Positions 47,626-60,455 of a stretch of 64,000 bases of DNA are shown piece after piece (the stretch's first letter is position 1; each line of letters begins with the position of its first letter). Where the stretch lies: positions 4,001,963 through 4,065,962 of the forward strand of contig NC_135551.1 in NCBI RefSeq assembly GCF_964340395.1, written 5' to 3'. The stretch comes from Glandiceps talaboti (Eukaryota; Hemichordata; Enteropneusta; Spengelidae). The translations under genes and the position numbers were made by a program. The notes below the pieces were generated by a model, which saw only the letters and a program-made list of their open reading frames with translations, was not told the DNA's origin and ran no database searches.

Positions 47626-49194
47626 ATGTCAAAATCGGTTTTTATTTGTATATTCTATGTGTACATCAGCCTACGGCTATATATAACTTATGGAGAGACG
47701 ACAGAGGCAGTTGATCCAGTATTCGTAAGAGAGCCACCCGACCTCTTGGATCCAATAATTTTCGAACATCAATCAGAAGACTCTTATCAAAGAACTTTGC
47801 ATTGCAAAGTCGATAGACTTCAAAGTGATCAGAAGATTTCATGGATGAAGAATGGAATAACTATTAGTGATAATGCAGTGTTACGTGAACTACCTGGTGT
47901 TATTGATCCTGACAGATATAGCATTGAATACAGCAGAGATATCGAAGGAGTTTCATACAAACTGGACATCAGAGAAATCAGAGTTGACACAGCTGGTTTT
48001 GACAGAGGCCAATACCAATGTATGGTTGTTGAATCAGAAACCAATAGAACGATTGTTAGTTCATCTGTGGCTACATTGTCTGTATCAGTTAAACCGAGGG
48101 ACAGCCACCCCGAATGTCTAGTGAACTTTCAACCCTCAAATTACTCGAATGCCGTCTTGGAAGGAATGCTGGTAAACTTGACATGTACATCAGATGTCGG
48201 AGTACCTGAAGTGTCTCTTCACTGGTCAAGTAATGACAGTGCAGCTGTACTTAACGCAACAAAGGTATATAGCATGGATGATAGTCTGGTATCACGTGTA
48301 TATGAGTGGACACCAACTAGATGCGACAAGGAAGTGCAGTTCACATGCATATTGACCCACGAAGCTGTTGACGCATCGTGTAGCTTAGGTCCCTTCGATA
48401 TACACTACCCACCAGATGTCAGTCTCTTTCCGGAGAATGCTACAATCTTGTCAGTAAACGACACTGCGACTTTCAAGTGTAATGCCACGGGAAACCCAGA
48501 AATAGAGTTATTCTGGTTGTTCGATGGTGCACCTGCTCAAAATGCCTCATTCAATGGAAGTGTTACATTCAACGAAACATGGTTGTCGGTGTCTATCAGT
48601 TGCTTTGATGAAGATAGCAATGGAAGATATGAAGTGGAATGTGTCGCCAAAAATGACATTGGAAACAGTAGTGCCAAAAGTTATCTATTTGTTGATATAG
48701 AATTGCCCGTCTCGACGACTGACAATGTGATTACTAGCGAGATCTCGAAGACGACAGACAATTCAAAAACTAGCTTATCAACGCAAACAAAACATCAGAC
48801 AGCTAGCGATACATCAAGCAATGTGATGACTACCGAAAAACCGAAGGCTACAACCAATATGGTAACCACCGAGAAACCAAAGGCTACAACCAAAATAATG
48901 ACCAGCGAGAAACCAAAGGCTACAACCAAAATAATATCAACTTCGCCGGTCCCAAGGGATGACAGTACAAACAATTTGGTTATCATTGTATGCATTGTAG
49001 GTGGTGTACTGTTATTGGTCGTTGTGATCGCAGTGTATAGGTACGGTAGAAGATGGAGGCAGAAACTTTTCAAGTCAAAGCGACGTGCATCCAGTCAATA
49101 TCAACTAGATGACAGATATATCTCAGACAAAAACGGCGATATCAATGCCAATGCTAATGGCAAAGACAATTTGGGAAATTCTTCCGACAATTAA
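47626..49194 (+). CDS. Receptor E: three-Ig receptor with short non-ITIM tail
   Basis: The protein has 522 residues in one exon. Signal peptide about 1-23. D1: Cys60/Trp73/Cys132. D2: Cys187/Trp200/Cys241, bracketed by Cys164 and Cys252, with Cys233 (TRCDK). D3: Cys285/Trp297/Cys339 in a canonical VECVAKNDIG motif without the additional D3 Cys of A-D and F. The Thr-rich stalk (361-447) has three imperfect repeats of TTEKPKATT. Helix about 449-471, followed by basic RYGRRWRQK. The tail is only about 50 residues and contains YQLD and YISD but no YxxL/I/V, so no ITIM or ITAM. D1-D2 resemble A-D but are clearly older. The start codon is the first Met and begins a good signal peptide. It may be a non-signalling or adaptor-dependent partner of the ITIM-type members; no charged residue is obvious inside the helix. 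Confidence 0.87.
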   Translation: MSKSVFICIFYVYISLRLYITYGETTEAVDPVFVREPPDLLDPIIFEHQSEDSYQRTLHCKVDRLQSDQKISWMKNGITISDNAVLRELPGVIDPDRYSIEYSRDIEGVSYKLDIREIRVDTAGFDRGQYQCMVVESETNRTIVSSSVATLSVSVKPRDSHPECLVNFQPSNYSNAVLEGMLVNLTCTSDVGVPEVSLHWSSNDSAAVLNATKVYSMDDSLVSRVYEWTPTRCDKEVQFTCILTHEAVDASCSLGPFDIHYPPDVSLFPENATILSVNDTATFKCNATGNPEIELFWLFDGAPAQNASFNGSVTFNETWLSVSISCFDEDSNGRYEVECVAKNDIGNSSAKSYLFVDIELPVSTTDNVITSEISKTTDNSKTSLSTQTKHQTASDTSSNVMTTEKPKATTNMVTTEKPKATTKIMTSEKPKATTKIISTSPVPRDDSTNNLVIIVCIVGGVLLLVVVIAVYRYGRRWRQKLFKSKRRASSQYQLDDRYISDKNGDINANANGKDNLGNSSDN

Positions 49195-49898
49195 ACTGTT
49201 CCAGGGCTGAGTAAGTCAACAAATGCTGTAGTTTACAGTTATCATGGCGGATCAGTTCATAACACTACGGTGATGTTCAAATGCTAGTTTTGAAAAAGAG
49301 AACTGTGAGAAAAGAATTGTATTGTGATTTTACAATGATATAGTTTGCTTAGTTTTGTTTTGATCTCATACAGAAGGGCTTACTTCTTGAAATATTCTTG
49401 CTCATTAATCTAGCAATTTGTAAATAGTTATGAACAATAACTATTTATCGATAACTTTGAAGAGAAACAGATGTCAATCAATTGCTTATCTTATTCACCC
49501 CATCATATTGCACATTTCCCATGATTTGAAGAAAACAAAATTATGTTGATAATTAAATGTATGAACACTAGTTATCTTTTGGTATGTCTATCTGATAATG
49601 ATTGACATAATGATATATCGGAGAACGAAACGAAACGTGGCAAATATACATGGGTATTTTATTCGATGTTAGTGATGGATTAATATGTATTTGGAATTTA
49701 TTTCATGAAAATAGAACACTCCGCATTTAAATTCAGTTTGTGGTAGACTTTCTGAAACTGCCTGGACCACGACGGTTATTCTAGTACCAAATTAAACAAA
49801 ATGTTCAAATGTTGCAATCTATTTTAGAGCTCCTATTCAGCCCAGATAAACAATGATACAAAAACCTTAATGTCCGAATCTACATTTATAACTCGACA
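49195..49898. other. 3' flank of receptor E
   Basis: Non-coding; 3' UTR expected. It ends at the 41-bp minisatellite. Confidence 0.4.
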
Positions 49899-51603
49899 AG
49901 CATCAGATATTGAAATGCCTTTATTAGTAGCCTAGTTTCAGCATCAGATATTGATATGCCTTTAGTAGCCTAGTTTTAGCATCAGATATTGAAATGCCTT
50001 TATTAGTAGCCTAGTTTTAGCATCAGATATTGAAATGCCTTTATTAGTAGCCTAGTTTTAGCATCAGATATTGAAATGCTTTTATTAGTAGCCTAGTTTT
50101 AGCATTAGATATTGAAATGCCTTTATTAGTAGCCTAGTTTCAGCATCAGATATTGAAATGCCTTTATTAGTAGCCTAGTTTCAGCATCAGATATTGAAAT
50201 GCCTTTATTAGTAGCCGAGTTTTAGCATCAGATATTGAAATGCTTTTATTAGTAGCCTAGTTTCAGCATCAGATATTGAAATGCCTTTATTAGTAGCCGA
50301 GTTTTAGCATCAGATATTGAAATGCCTTTAGTAGCCTAGTTTCAGCATCAGATATTAAAATGCCTTTATTGGTAGCCTAGTTTTAGCATCAGATATTGAA
50401 ATGCCTTTATTAGTAGCCTAGTTTTAGCATCAGATATTGAAATGCCTTTATTAGTAGCCTTGTTTTAGCATCAGATATTGAAATGCCTTTAGTAGCCTAG
50501 TTTCAGCATCAGATATTAAAATGCCTTTATTGGTAGCCTAGTTTTAGCATCAGATATTGAAATGCCTTTAGTAGCCGAGTTTTAGCATCAGATATTGAAA
50601 TGCCTTTATTAGTAGCCTAGTTTTAGCATCAGATATTGAAATGCCTTTATTAGTAGCCGAGTTTCAGCATCAGATATTGAAATGCCTTTATTAGTAGCCG
50701 AGTTTTAGCATCAGATATTGAAATGCTTTTATTAGTAGCCTAGTTTTAGCATCAGATATTGAAATGCCTTTATTAGTAGCCTAGTTTTAGCATCAGATAT
50801 TGAAATGCCTTTATTAGTAGCCTAGTTTTAGCATCAGGTATTGAAACGCCTTTATTAGTAGCCGAGTTTTAGCATTAGATATTGAAATGCCTTTATTAGT
50901 AGCCTAGTTTTAGCATCAGATATTTAAATGCCTTTATTAGTAGCCGAGTTTTAGCATCAGATATTGAAATGCCTTTAGTAGCCTAGTTTCAGCATCAGAT
51001 ATTAAAATGCCTTTATTGGTAGCCTAGTTTTAGCATCAGATATTGAAATGCCTTTATTAGTAGCCTAGTTTTAGCATCATATATTGAAATGCCTTTATTA
51101 GTAGCCTTGTTTTAGCATCAGATATTGAAATGCCTTTAGTAGCCTAGTTTCAGCATCAGATATTAAAATGCCTTTATTGGTAGCCTAGTTTTAGCATCAG
51201 ATATTGAAATGCCTTTAGTAGCCGAGTTTTAGCATCAGATATTGAAATGCCTTTATTAGTAGCCTAGTTTTAGCATCAGATATTGAAATGCCTTTATTAG
51301 TAGCCGAGTTTCAGCATCAGATATTGAAATGCCTTTATTAGTAGCCGAGGTTTAGCATCAGATATTGAAATGCTTTTATTAGTAGCCGAGTTTTAGCATC
51401 AGATATTGAAATGCTTTTATTAGTAGCCTAGTTTTAGCATCAGATATTGAAATGCCTTTATTAGTAGCCTAGTTTTAGCATCAGATATTGAAATGCCTTT
51501 ATTAGTAGCCTAGTTTTAGCATCAGGTATTGAAACGCCTTTATTAGTAGCCGAGTTTTAGCATTAGATATTGAAATGCCTTTGTAAGTAGCCTAGTTTTA
51601 GCT
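49899..51603. repeat. Minisatellite, 41-bp unit, about 42 copies
   Basis: Unit AGCATCAGATATTGAAATGC followed by CTTTATTAGTAGCCTAGTTTT, with a 35-bp variant lacking TATTAG. Rare variants recur at a fixed distance: TTGGTAGCC at 50370/51017 and 50530/51178, and CCTTGTTTT at 50458/51105. All three pairs are 647-648 bp apart, which shows a higher-order duplication. Confidence 0.95.
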
Positions 51604-53224
51604 TATAAATATTTGTTGAGAGCCAAACAGAACTTACACATAGACAGAGTCCACTTAAGTAAGACGGTATTTGTTACTGTCACTTTAGTTTAATAAAATG
51701 TTGCTTCGATTCAATAAACCATATCATTTGAAAGTACTTGTAAGTACATGTTGATGGCGTTGCTATAGTTAGTCAGTGTCACAGTGGTAGATTACACGAG
51801 TAGATTATCGCGATATAATTATCGAGAAAGTGTAAACATTGGAAGTCCAAAAAAGTGTACTGGACATAAAAAGATCATGACAGTTATCAGAAATGCTTAC
51901 TGGGATTACATACAATTAAGCCAATGCCCAATCAATGTTCAATCAATAGCTGATATCATCTACCGTTTAGATTTGTGTCTATATTTGTAGCTGATAGTTC
52001 GGTTTCCACTGTCGTAATTGAATTTAAACCTACCCAAAGAAAGGCATGTTAGGATGTGGTTTTTAGGTGAATCTGTCAAAGTTAGATTTCATTAATGGTT
52101 GGGGTTTTCTAAGGACCATCATATATGTGTTCGAACGTACAAAACATGATATTATCGGGCCATACATATACAGATCGAACCTGAGCTCTGTGCTTTATTT
52201 GTTAACTATAATGTGTCAATTGTTTTCAGTCTCAATCACACAAAAACTATATAATCCCAGAACATCATCACTTTAATAGTCCATGTTTAGTCTTTATATA
52301 TCAATAACTGTACTTCATTGTTTTTGAAAATTAAATTTAGAACAATCTAGATTAAACGAAGAGAATGTAATGATGCAATCTTCATGTTATAATGATATCG
52401 ATATCAAAGATTTATTGCTGACATCCCTATCGTCGTCATCGAAGTGTTTATCAAAACATTGATGGCGACATTACGTCTAGTACGTGTGATATTTCTGTAT
52501 GATTTATCTCGTTTTATTCGTGTGTTGTGCACGTCAATAACCGACCTTTTGGCCCAGAAATAGTATATCAAAAAGCATTGCTAACCTAGGGTGTTGTTTA
52601 AACTACTAACACAGGACTGAGATGTATTTTAATGTCATAGTTCCCCAATATTTGTCTTCGTTCAGCCAAGGAAAATACGACTGACCTAATGGGTCTTTGT
52701 TACCACGAGTTACTAGACAAGTAATGACTTTCCTTTGGTCACAAGTATTTTCCGACTGAATGAAGAAAATCATTGGAGAATAACGCAATTATACCAGCGC
52801 CAGCAATACCAAACACAAATCGGGGAATTTGATGACAATTTGAACGGATTCGAACACAGCTATTGATGTAGTCTATCAGCTAGCCCTCGGATGTTCTTCC
52901 GATAAAATACGACACACAGCCGAACAACGCTATCGAGGATGGAACATCCGAGGCCCTCACATGCGAACTTCGTTCGCTTATAGTTATAGCATCGAAAGAA
53001 AGCCCGAACGTCTAGCAGCAAGACTACTATTGATGTAGACATGTGCTAGTTGACGTAACAAAGACGCGCGTTGCGTGACATTCTAACGACCAGAGTATAC
53101 GTACCAGCATATTCCATAATTCTTGTTCAACTTGGCTCGTAAATGGTATAACAAGCGACATCATTAAACACGATTATTACTCGACCTTCATACACAAGCT
53201 GTCATTGGTCAGAATCGATCGCAT
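51604..53224. other. Non-coding interval
   Basis: No gene recognised. Around 52882-52965 a 12-bp inverted repeat (CCTCGGATGTTC and its complement) is present. Confidence 0.4.
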
Positions 53225-53958
53225 GACCTGCTGTAAATAGATTATTGCCCGCGCGAACACAGACTAATGCCCGGCACTATTGCCCGCAAGATTTATTTCG
53301 ACAGTTGCACATCGATTCTGCGCATGTTTTCCAGTTTTACGCGCTCGAGATAGCAAACTAACTACAGTAAGTCACACAAGCTCATGGATGATGATTGCAT
53401 TTTTGAATTTATAATAAAAAGTTATCATGGCTTCCTACTTGAAAACAATGTATTTGAAACAACGTATTCCAGGTCCTTTTTTGTAAGTCAATAAATTGAA
53501 AAAAAAACCATGATAAATGTGTTCGACGTTTGTTATTGTACGCACAATAACAGACTTTTCACACATTTGTTTATAATTTTGGAATTTATTGAATTACAAA
53601 GACAGACTCGGTCTGATGATGCCCAATGTAATTCACACGTCCACTCTTCGTTCATCACCATTTGTCATCGATAGAAAAGTGTTCCCTTTCGTGGCCTTTC
53701 CAAACTGTACTTGAATATAAACATATATTGTGGACATGGCATTAGTTGTATGAGCTTGAATATCTCCACAGCTCATTTTACTATGTTTATTCAAGAAATA
53801 AGCTTGTGTGTTTCATTGAAGTGATGTTGTCATCTCGAGCGGGCAACACTGGAAAACACGCTCGAAATAGATGCGCACCGGTCGAAATGACGCCAGCGAG
53901 CAATATTGTCGGGCAATAATCTCTGCCTGTCCGGGCAATATTACCGCGATGGGCAAGT
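53225..53958. mobile_element. Inverted-repeat DNA element of about 730 bp
   Basis: AGATTATTGCCCG occurs near 53238 and, inverted, near 53919-53931. Around both ends GCCCG/CGGGC motifs, TATTTCGA and GTTTTCCAGT recur in inverted order. No transposase frame. Boundaries are approximate. Confidence 0.5.
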
Positions 53959-54099
53959 CTATTTTAAAAAGGTGATGTGATTCAATTTTGACTAATGGAG
54001 AGGTTGTGAGGGAATGAAGAAATGGAATAACGAACTTTAACCCTGGGGCAAGTTTGTGAGGCCAAGCAACATGGTATTTCGAAATCTATATTTTTCACA

Positions 54100-55140
54100 A
54101 AGGCCAGAACATTTTTTTTAAAAAGCTGTTCAACGGGCAACCCAGCCCATCACATTGGGTAGGTAGGTCGATAGTGTTTACAATGTTGGACAAGCAAGCT
54201 GATGGCAAAACATTTCAGTCATTTTCATTTCATCTCTTGCACTTTTATCTGTAAAGCAACCGATTTCCATCAGTTCTACAGTTAGGAAATGCACAAAATT
54301 TACGATTAAACAAATTTTGTAGCTCCCCCTCTCCTCTCAAAAAATGTTAAGACCCGCCAAATGAAACTCCCAGAATTATTTTAGCCACCCCTTCTGTCAC
54401 GTACACTACAGTGGAGATATCAAATTATATGGTACAATGATGTATTAAAATAACAGTGATAACCAACTACAATTACAGTCCAAACGAGGGTGCTTTACAA
54501 AGGATGTGGATTTCACATAAGGAAATGTCTCAAACCACCTTCCATATTGTTTTGAGAGAAAGACAATTACCTCTGTGATTGCTATTGATTGAAAGGAGAA
54601 ACCTCCAATGTTGGAAACCTTTTAGAAAATAATGAAAATGTAGGGGGCCATTTAGAGGCATAAATAAAATACCAGAATTGAGACAATTGTACTCTACAGT
54701 ACATGTTATCTGGCTATGAAGTGTATTTTGTTGTGGCAAAGCTGAAAAATATTTTGCGGTTGTGCACCTTGTAAATGACTTCTGAAGTTTGAATTGGTTC
54801 CACAAAATCACGAATAAAGGGCAAAACATTTCAAGACTTTCAGACAATCGGAATATTGAAGACCCGAAGACTGATCAGCACCCTGTGTATGCATCATCAG
54901 AGCCAAGTAAACCAATGTATACGATTTTATAATTTGGAATTGACTCAAATGCATATGGTCATTTGTATCATTGAGAAAATATAAAGAAATCGCCTTAATT
55001 TTGAAACAAAGAGTGCATTTTACTGACATGCTATAAGCCCACATGAGGATATTGCCCATCACCAAAAAAATTGAAAATGCAAAAAATATGGGTAGGTCGG
55101 GCCTGTAGAATAGCTGTTTTATTTCTTCTGGCCTAAGTAT
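54100..55140. mobile_element. hAT-like element, copy 2 (truncated, diverged)
   Basis: It shares TCAACGGGCAACC...CCCATCACATTGGGT, CACTACAGTGGAGATAT, GGAGACAACTCC-like blocks and TTCTGGCCTAA with the copy at 22500. It lacks both ends of that copy, so it is an old fragment. Confidence 0.65.
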
Positions 55141-55368
55141 GACTCAGTAATTGTTTGCAATTTGAGATACATGTACGATTTCAACAATTGATTGAGCACC
55201 AAAATGATTTAACCTCTCAAGATAAGCAGTCGCCTGGAATTTATTTTATCATGGTATACCTGGCAGTTGATAATATCGTGTAGTAATTGACCTTTCAGCT
55301 TTAGACATACAAATTACACTACATGAAAATTGTTACCTGAAATTTTCGAGATCGTACTTTAGTCTTTG

Positions 55369-55605
55369 TCAACAGATTGACCCACTATTCAGACAACATG
55401 ACCTTTCAGACACGTGAGTTTCGAAAGGGGTCATAGGTACCTGGAAGTTTGTATCGCCCTCTGTCTGTGATCTGTTTAGAGGTGGTTGGTATGCCCGGAT
55501 GTTAATGGTTTCCGTCACTCTTCGCTCAAAATACTTGGTTTTTGTATCAAGGTTATTCACTTTGTCAATGTCAACAGAATGTAAGAACAGAATGCAATTC
55601 AACAC
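55369..55605 (-). mobile_element. Penelope-like element relic (GIY-YIG C-terminal end)
   Basis: The frame includes RRVTETINIRAYQPPLNRS, the pattern (ExIxIRxxxPxLNR) seen at the C-terminal end of GIY-YIG endonucleases of Penelope-like retroelements. The RT part is absent. Confidence 0.45.
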
Positions 55606-56469
55606 ATTGAGTTACCAACACAGATGAATTTGTATTTGAAAATTACTGTACATTTTGATTTCATCATTAGTATTACAACACCTTCAGTTAGCTAGAGGGA
55701 CGCATGCTCTGGGGATAACGTACGACTACAAGAGCAAGGGAAGTTACAACATTTACCTTTTAAGTTAATATATTTGTTTAATTACTTATTACGTCTTACA
55801 TTAATATAAATGATGTCCTAAAATCTGGTACAAAAACAAACTAAAAAAACACAAAATAATAAAAGTCACCTAGACAAAAACTAGAATATGCAACTCTTTG
55901 TTGAACAAAATGAATGGACTTTCACGTATACAACTATATAATCCCCTCACAGTGTTTTGTCTAATGTTTAACAATTTGTAAGTTACTCAAAATATAAGTT
56001 GGCAAGTCTCCGAGATCACTTCAAATATCATTCACATCAACCCATTGCTTACACTGGGAGGTGTGCCAGATGGATGCCTCTATTTGTTAGCAAAGTGCTA
56101 CAATTACATTCACGTTTTCATTTTCGGTTTGTTGAGAATATTTGAATACTTTCAATAAAGTATACGATTTTGTCAATATTGCCTCAGTATGCGTATGAGG
56201 GAAGTAATAACGTGACATGTTTAGTATCACGTGCCTAATGTTATCATTACTTAATTTATAGAAAGTTTGGAATTTAAATGGTGCTATTTTTTATGTTGGC
56301 GCAGAAATATATATGTGAATGAAATGTTAATTTTGATCAATTTTGTACTTCAGTTGGAATAGCGTTGCCTTAATAAACTCTTCCCGTAAATCGTAGGCAC
56401 AACTTTCAGCTAGTATTGTGTAAGTATAATTTCCAAAGTTTATAACACCCAATCAGTTCAAAGTTTTTA

Positions 56470-56729
56470 CCATTGAGCTTCCGATCACACTTGGTCGACG
56501 ATCCTTATCAGAATGAGAAATTCTATAGTTACAGCTGACCACTAGGTGGCGGTATGATCACCCGATTGTAGGTAGTATAGTTCGTGTCTCCGTCTCTATT
56601 GATCTTGGGATTGTAGCGTCTGACGTTGATAGCTTCCCTAATCTCCCTCAGAAAATCATGTAGGGATGTATCAATTTTTGGTGGGAAATTGTAAAATTTA
56701 GGAATGACTCGAATGTGTAATTTCATCAT
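56470..56729 (-). mobile_element. Second Penelope-like relic
   Basis: The frame 56729-56529 includes REIREAINVRRYNPKINRDG, the same C-terminal signature. About 20 bases after its stop the minus strand reads CTGATAAGGATCG...GATCGGAAGC. This faintly recalls the CTGANGA...GAAA core of the hammerhead motifs found in such elements, but the core is not intact. Confidence 0.45.
56539..56553 (+). promoter_or_regulatory. CTCF-like motif (full match)
   Basis: CCACTAGGTGGCGGT matches all 15 positions of CCASYAGRKGGCRSY. It lies within the Penelope-like relic. Confidence 0.4.
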
Positions 56730-56740
56730 AGTGGAAGAAG

Positions 56741-56896
56741 AAAGTACTTTTGTTATTCATGTATAAATGCGCCGTAGGATATTCATTCTACTTATGTTGA
56801 CTGCCTAGGTAAAATTTAGTCATTTAGTCTGGGCAGTCAACGTAAGTAGAATCAATATCCTAAGGCTCATTTATACATGAATAACAAGTGACTTTT
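56741..56896. repeat. Long inverted repeat with 65-nt arms
   Basis: Arms 56741-56805 and 56832-56896 share TTGTTATTCATGTATAAATG, TAGGATATT and GTTGACTGCC, with a handful of mismatches. The loop is 26 nt. MITE or hairpin; no coding. Confidence 0.8.
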
Positions 56897-57591
56897 TCTT
56901 GTAAACATATTATTTCTTCATTCAATTTGTAAATATGTTATCAATATTTATATTATAAGATTGGCATTCATTTTTGTAACTACAACTAAACGTGTGTGTA
57001 TGTATGTATGTATGTCAATTAGAGTTGCTCAAATGCCAACGCTTATTTTTATCTTTATTTGAATAAAATGTGTTTTTGGAACAAAAGTTTATTCTTTTAT
57101 TTGGAATGATGACCTGAATGAGTGACTGAGAAACAATTAGGTGAAGGCAAAGAACCCTTTGAAGACTACTTGTAATCGGGGGAAAGGTTGAGGACATTTT
57201 CCTTTACAATACTAAAAATCAATAACAAATTCAAAACATTTGGACAATGTGAGACTTAAAAGATATTTTATAGAACTGGTGCCAGTCTACTATGTGAATG
57301 TCTGCTTTTGAATAAAATGTCAGTTTTATCCGAGAACTCTTTTATACTAAGATGAAATTTCCCCCCCACAATTTTGAGACTCTGACAGTTAAGTGAATTT
57401 AGATATCAAAGAATTCCAGCTGACATTCTTATCGTCATTATGAAATGTTTAATTAACTTGATGGCGGCATTACGACTTCGTGTTTTTACGGCGTTCAATA
57501 CTGCCGTCGGATATTATTCCATGCCAAGTATTTAGTGTTAGGTTGTCTTCTGATATTTCCGACTGTAACAGTAGTTGAATTCGTATTTTTT

Positions 57592-57912
57592 CCCGCTATT
57601 CCCAAACATGGAATACGTCCAGACATGTAAGTCACATGGGGTATATGTTTTTCCGCTATTCCCAAAACATGGAATACGACCAGACGTGTTAGTCACATGA
57701 GATATATTTTCCCGCTATTCCCAAACATGGAATACGACCAGACGTGTTAGTCACATGAGATATATTTTCCCGCTATTCCCAAACATGGAATACGACCAGA
57801 CGTGTTAGTCACATGAGATATATTTTCCCGCTATTCCCAAACATGGAATACGACCAGACGTGTTAGTCACATGAGATATATTTTCCCGCTATTCCCAAAC
57901 ATGGAATACGAC
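57592..57912. repeat. Minisatellite, about 59-bp unit, five to six copies
   Basis: Units start CCCGCTATTCCCAAACATGG and contain CCAGACGTGTTAGTCACATG. The first copies are the most diverged. Confidence 0.92.
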
Positions 57913-59190
57913 CTCGAAACATAAGACGTAATATGATATAACACCACCAAACCAATAGCAGAAGAAATAGAATTATTATCATGACCGGCACGTAAATAAG
58001 CAAGAAATATTTATATTACGGATTTATATGTGTTAATCAACTTTAATACCGAAAAACCTAACGTTTACATATATACAAGTAGGCAGGTAGTGACACAGTA
58101 AACCAAACGTCAATTCGTACACCATAAATGATAATTTAAGATTTTTTTCAAAGGAACTAGTCATCGTGAATAATTGAAACAAATGTGAAATAGAAGGGAT
58201 GGATTTGATTAACCACATGCATATAATTGTATAAACAATTTTTTCTGTTTCACTTTTGAAGTCACAGTATTGTCAAATTCAATTCTAATTATTGACTCAC
58301 ACGAAAGGTGTCCACGTGTATGTCAAGTGTTTCAGTTATAAAAGATCTGCTAGAAATGTAAAAGAACATGTGATATATTGAACCCAAGACATGAAAACGT
58401 GACAACAAATACCTTTTTACGTCATGATAGCTTGTTACTTTTAGATGTTCAAAAATAAGAGGAACAAATCAAATTTATCATCATCAATAGAGAAATCGTC
58501 AAAAATGAACTTTAATAGCACATGCCGTTGACTTCATGAGTATATGTACTACAGGGAGTAACTGTAAGACCTCTCTTATCAAGTCAAATAATTAAAGTGT
58601 AAACTCGATCAATCAACAAGTATGGAATAATGAAATATTTTGACCATCGCTAACGTGCCTTTGTAATTTTGTTTGGGGCTTTTGGGAGTATTTATGAAAG
58701 ATGTATTTTAGCAATTAAAAGAACGAAAAGGGCATCTCTTTTGAGTCAAAAGATCATAGAGAGAAATCAAGTTGATACATAATATGTACATATATACATA
58801 CAGTCTCGAATAAATCTGGTTTGACGTACTAATACAAGTGAAATACAAATAGCATTTAGCCCAAGAAGATACTAGTAGTTTTGTTTAGTATGAGATTACA
58901 TTTGCCTAGTTTTGGTTTATAAATTTTGTATTACATTACATTGTTATGTCAATGTATGTCTTAATAAACCTTCGAGATTATGTCAAATTTGCTGTGTACA
59001 TTAATGAAAGCATAAAATAAACTGTATATTCTGTTTTCATGACTTCATGACAAAATTACTCATTATTCATAATTGTCTCATCAGATAACGCCATTTCAAA
59101 GTCACTCAAACATATCATGACCTGAAGTGGTCTGTTCTACGTTTACTCACTGATTAACTGAACCATTGATATAATTATGTGCAAATCACT

Positions 59191-59192
59191 GA

Positions 59193-59240
<48 letters not shown>

Positions 59241-59242
59241 AC
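59191..59242. repeat. (AAAG)n microsatellite
   Basis: About 12 tetranucleotide units. Confidence 0.95.
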
Positions 59243-60044
59243 AAGAAATGCTGTCACATATCAAAAGGAAATAACTAGCATAGAATTAATGACAGTGGTC
59301 TGAATTTTATCTCTGGTAATCATAAGAAATACATAACTTTATATTATATAAAGCCCAACAATATTTTTTAATGAATGATAAGCAAGTATGTTTCATCAAT
59401 GACGTCAGTTTATTCATTTATTTATCTATTTATGTATTCAATGGAAGACCAACGGGAGCAAGTCCCATTTACGAGTTCCTAAAAATAAAAAACTAGAAGA
59501 AGAAAAATACAAAAACACAAAAAGATCTATATACATATATTAATGAAAATTATGTTCGTATAAACCATCAACAATGCAAACAGCATTCCACCCCTTATTA
59601 ATTAATTTACAGACCCCTCACAATTGTGAATATAGGCTTGACGTACATGTTAATTTAGTTGAAGTTCGCCCTCAATACCCACGTTGATGCATGTAAGTAT
59701 CGAATGATAATATATGCCCTGATATGAGAAGCAAAGGGTAATATATATCGGTCACATACAGTAGTTTTAATTACTATAATTCATCGATTTAGTTGAATTT
59801 ATTATGAGTGTCTTGTGATGACATGTAAATGGTGTAACCGTATATGATTCCATATGGTGTTTTGTATTTGTTCATTTCATAACGTTCTTCCATTCTGTCT
59901 TCGTTGAGGAATGTGCTGCCTTTAATACCATGCACATCAGTCTCTGGGTCTGTAGATTGTCTATAGACAAGCTCATTATGATTTGTGTTATTTGATTCTA
60001 ACGGCTTTCGGTGTATTTCCTTTACTCATACCCATATACCAAAG

Positions 60045-60059
60045 TGCGCCATCTGGTGT
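60045..60059 (-). promoter_or_regulatory. CTCF-like motif (weaker)
   Basis: The reverse strand reads ACACCAGATGGCGCA, 13 of 15 positions. Confidence 0.2.
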
Positions 60060-60455
60060 TGTAATTGTAGAAATGTAGTACGTAGTGTGATTCTTTATAA
60101 CAAACTACATAGTATCACACTAAGCTCACGTCTCCTTTGTAAAACTTAACAATATATTTATATAATTTGGATGTATGGAAGTAATTTAATACTTAAATTC
60201 GACATAGGAAATCTACTATTGCATATATATGTTGTTGTCATGTATTATAAACAATCTAATGAATATCCAACTATATATAGCTGACTCTCCTTTTCATTAA
60301 GCACGTGTAGTCCTAGTAATAAACTCTACACATTATAATTTACAGTGAACAGAAATGAACTTATTAACAGAAAAGACACAGTGTACCCGATGCAAAGGTA
60401 CAATAAACCGTACTGTAACATCAGTTGAACGGTGATTTGAGTCTGAGACAGTAAG

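Larger units (their letters stand above)
57913..60455. other. Non-coding interval downstream of receptor F
   Basis: No gene recognised. It holds an (AAAG)n microsatellite at 59191-59242 and a weak CTCF-like match at 60045. Confidence 0.4.

Noticed and set aside
49899-51603. CRISPR-like array
   Set aside because: The repeats are directly adjacent with no unique spacers, and the context is an animal genome; it is a minisatellite.
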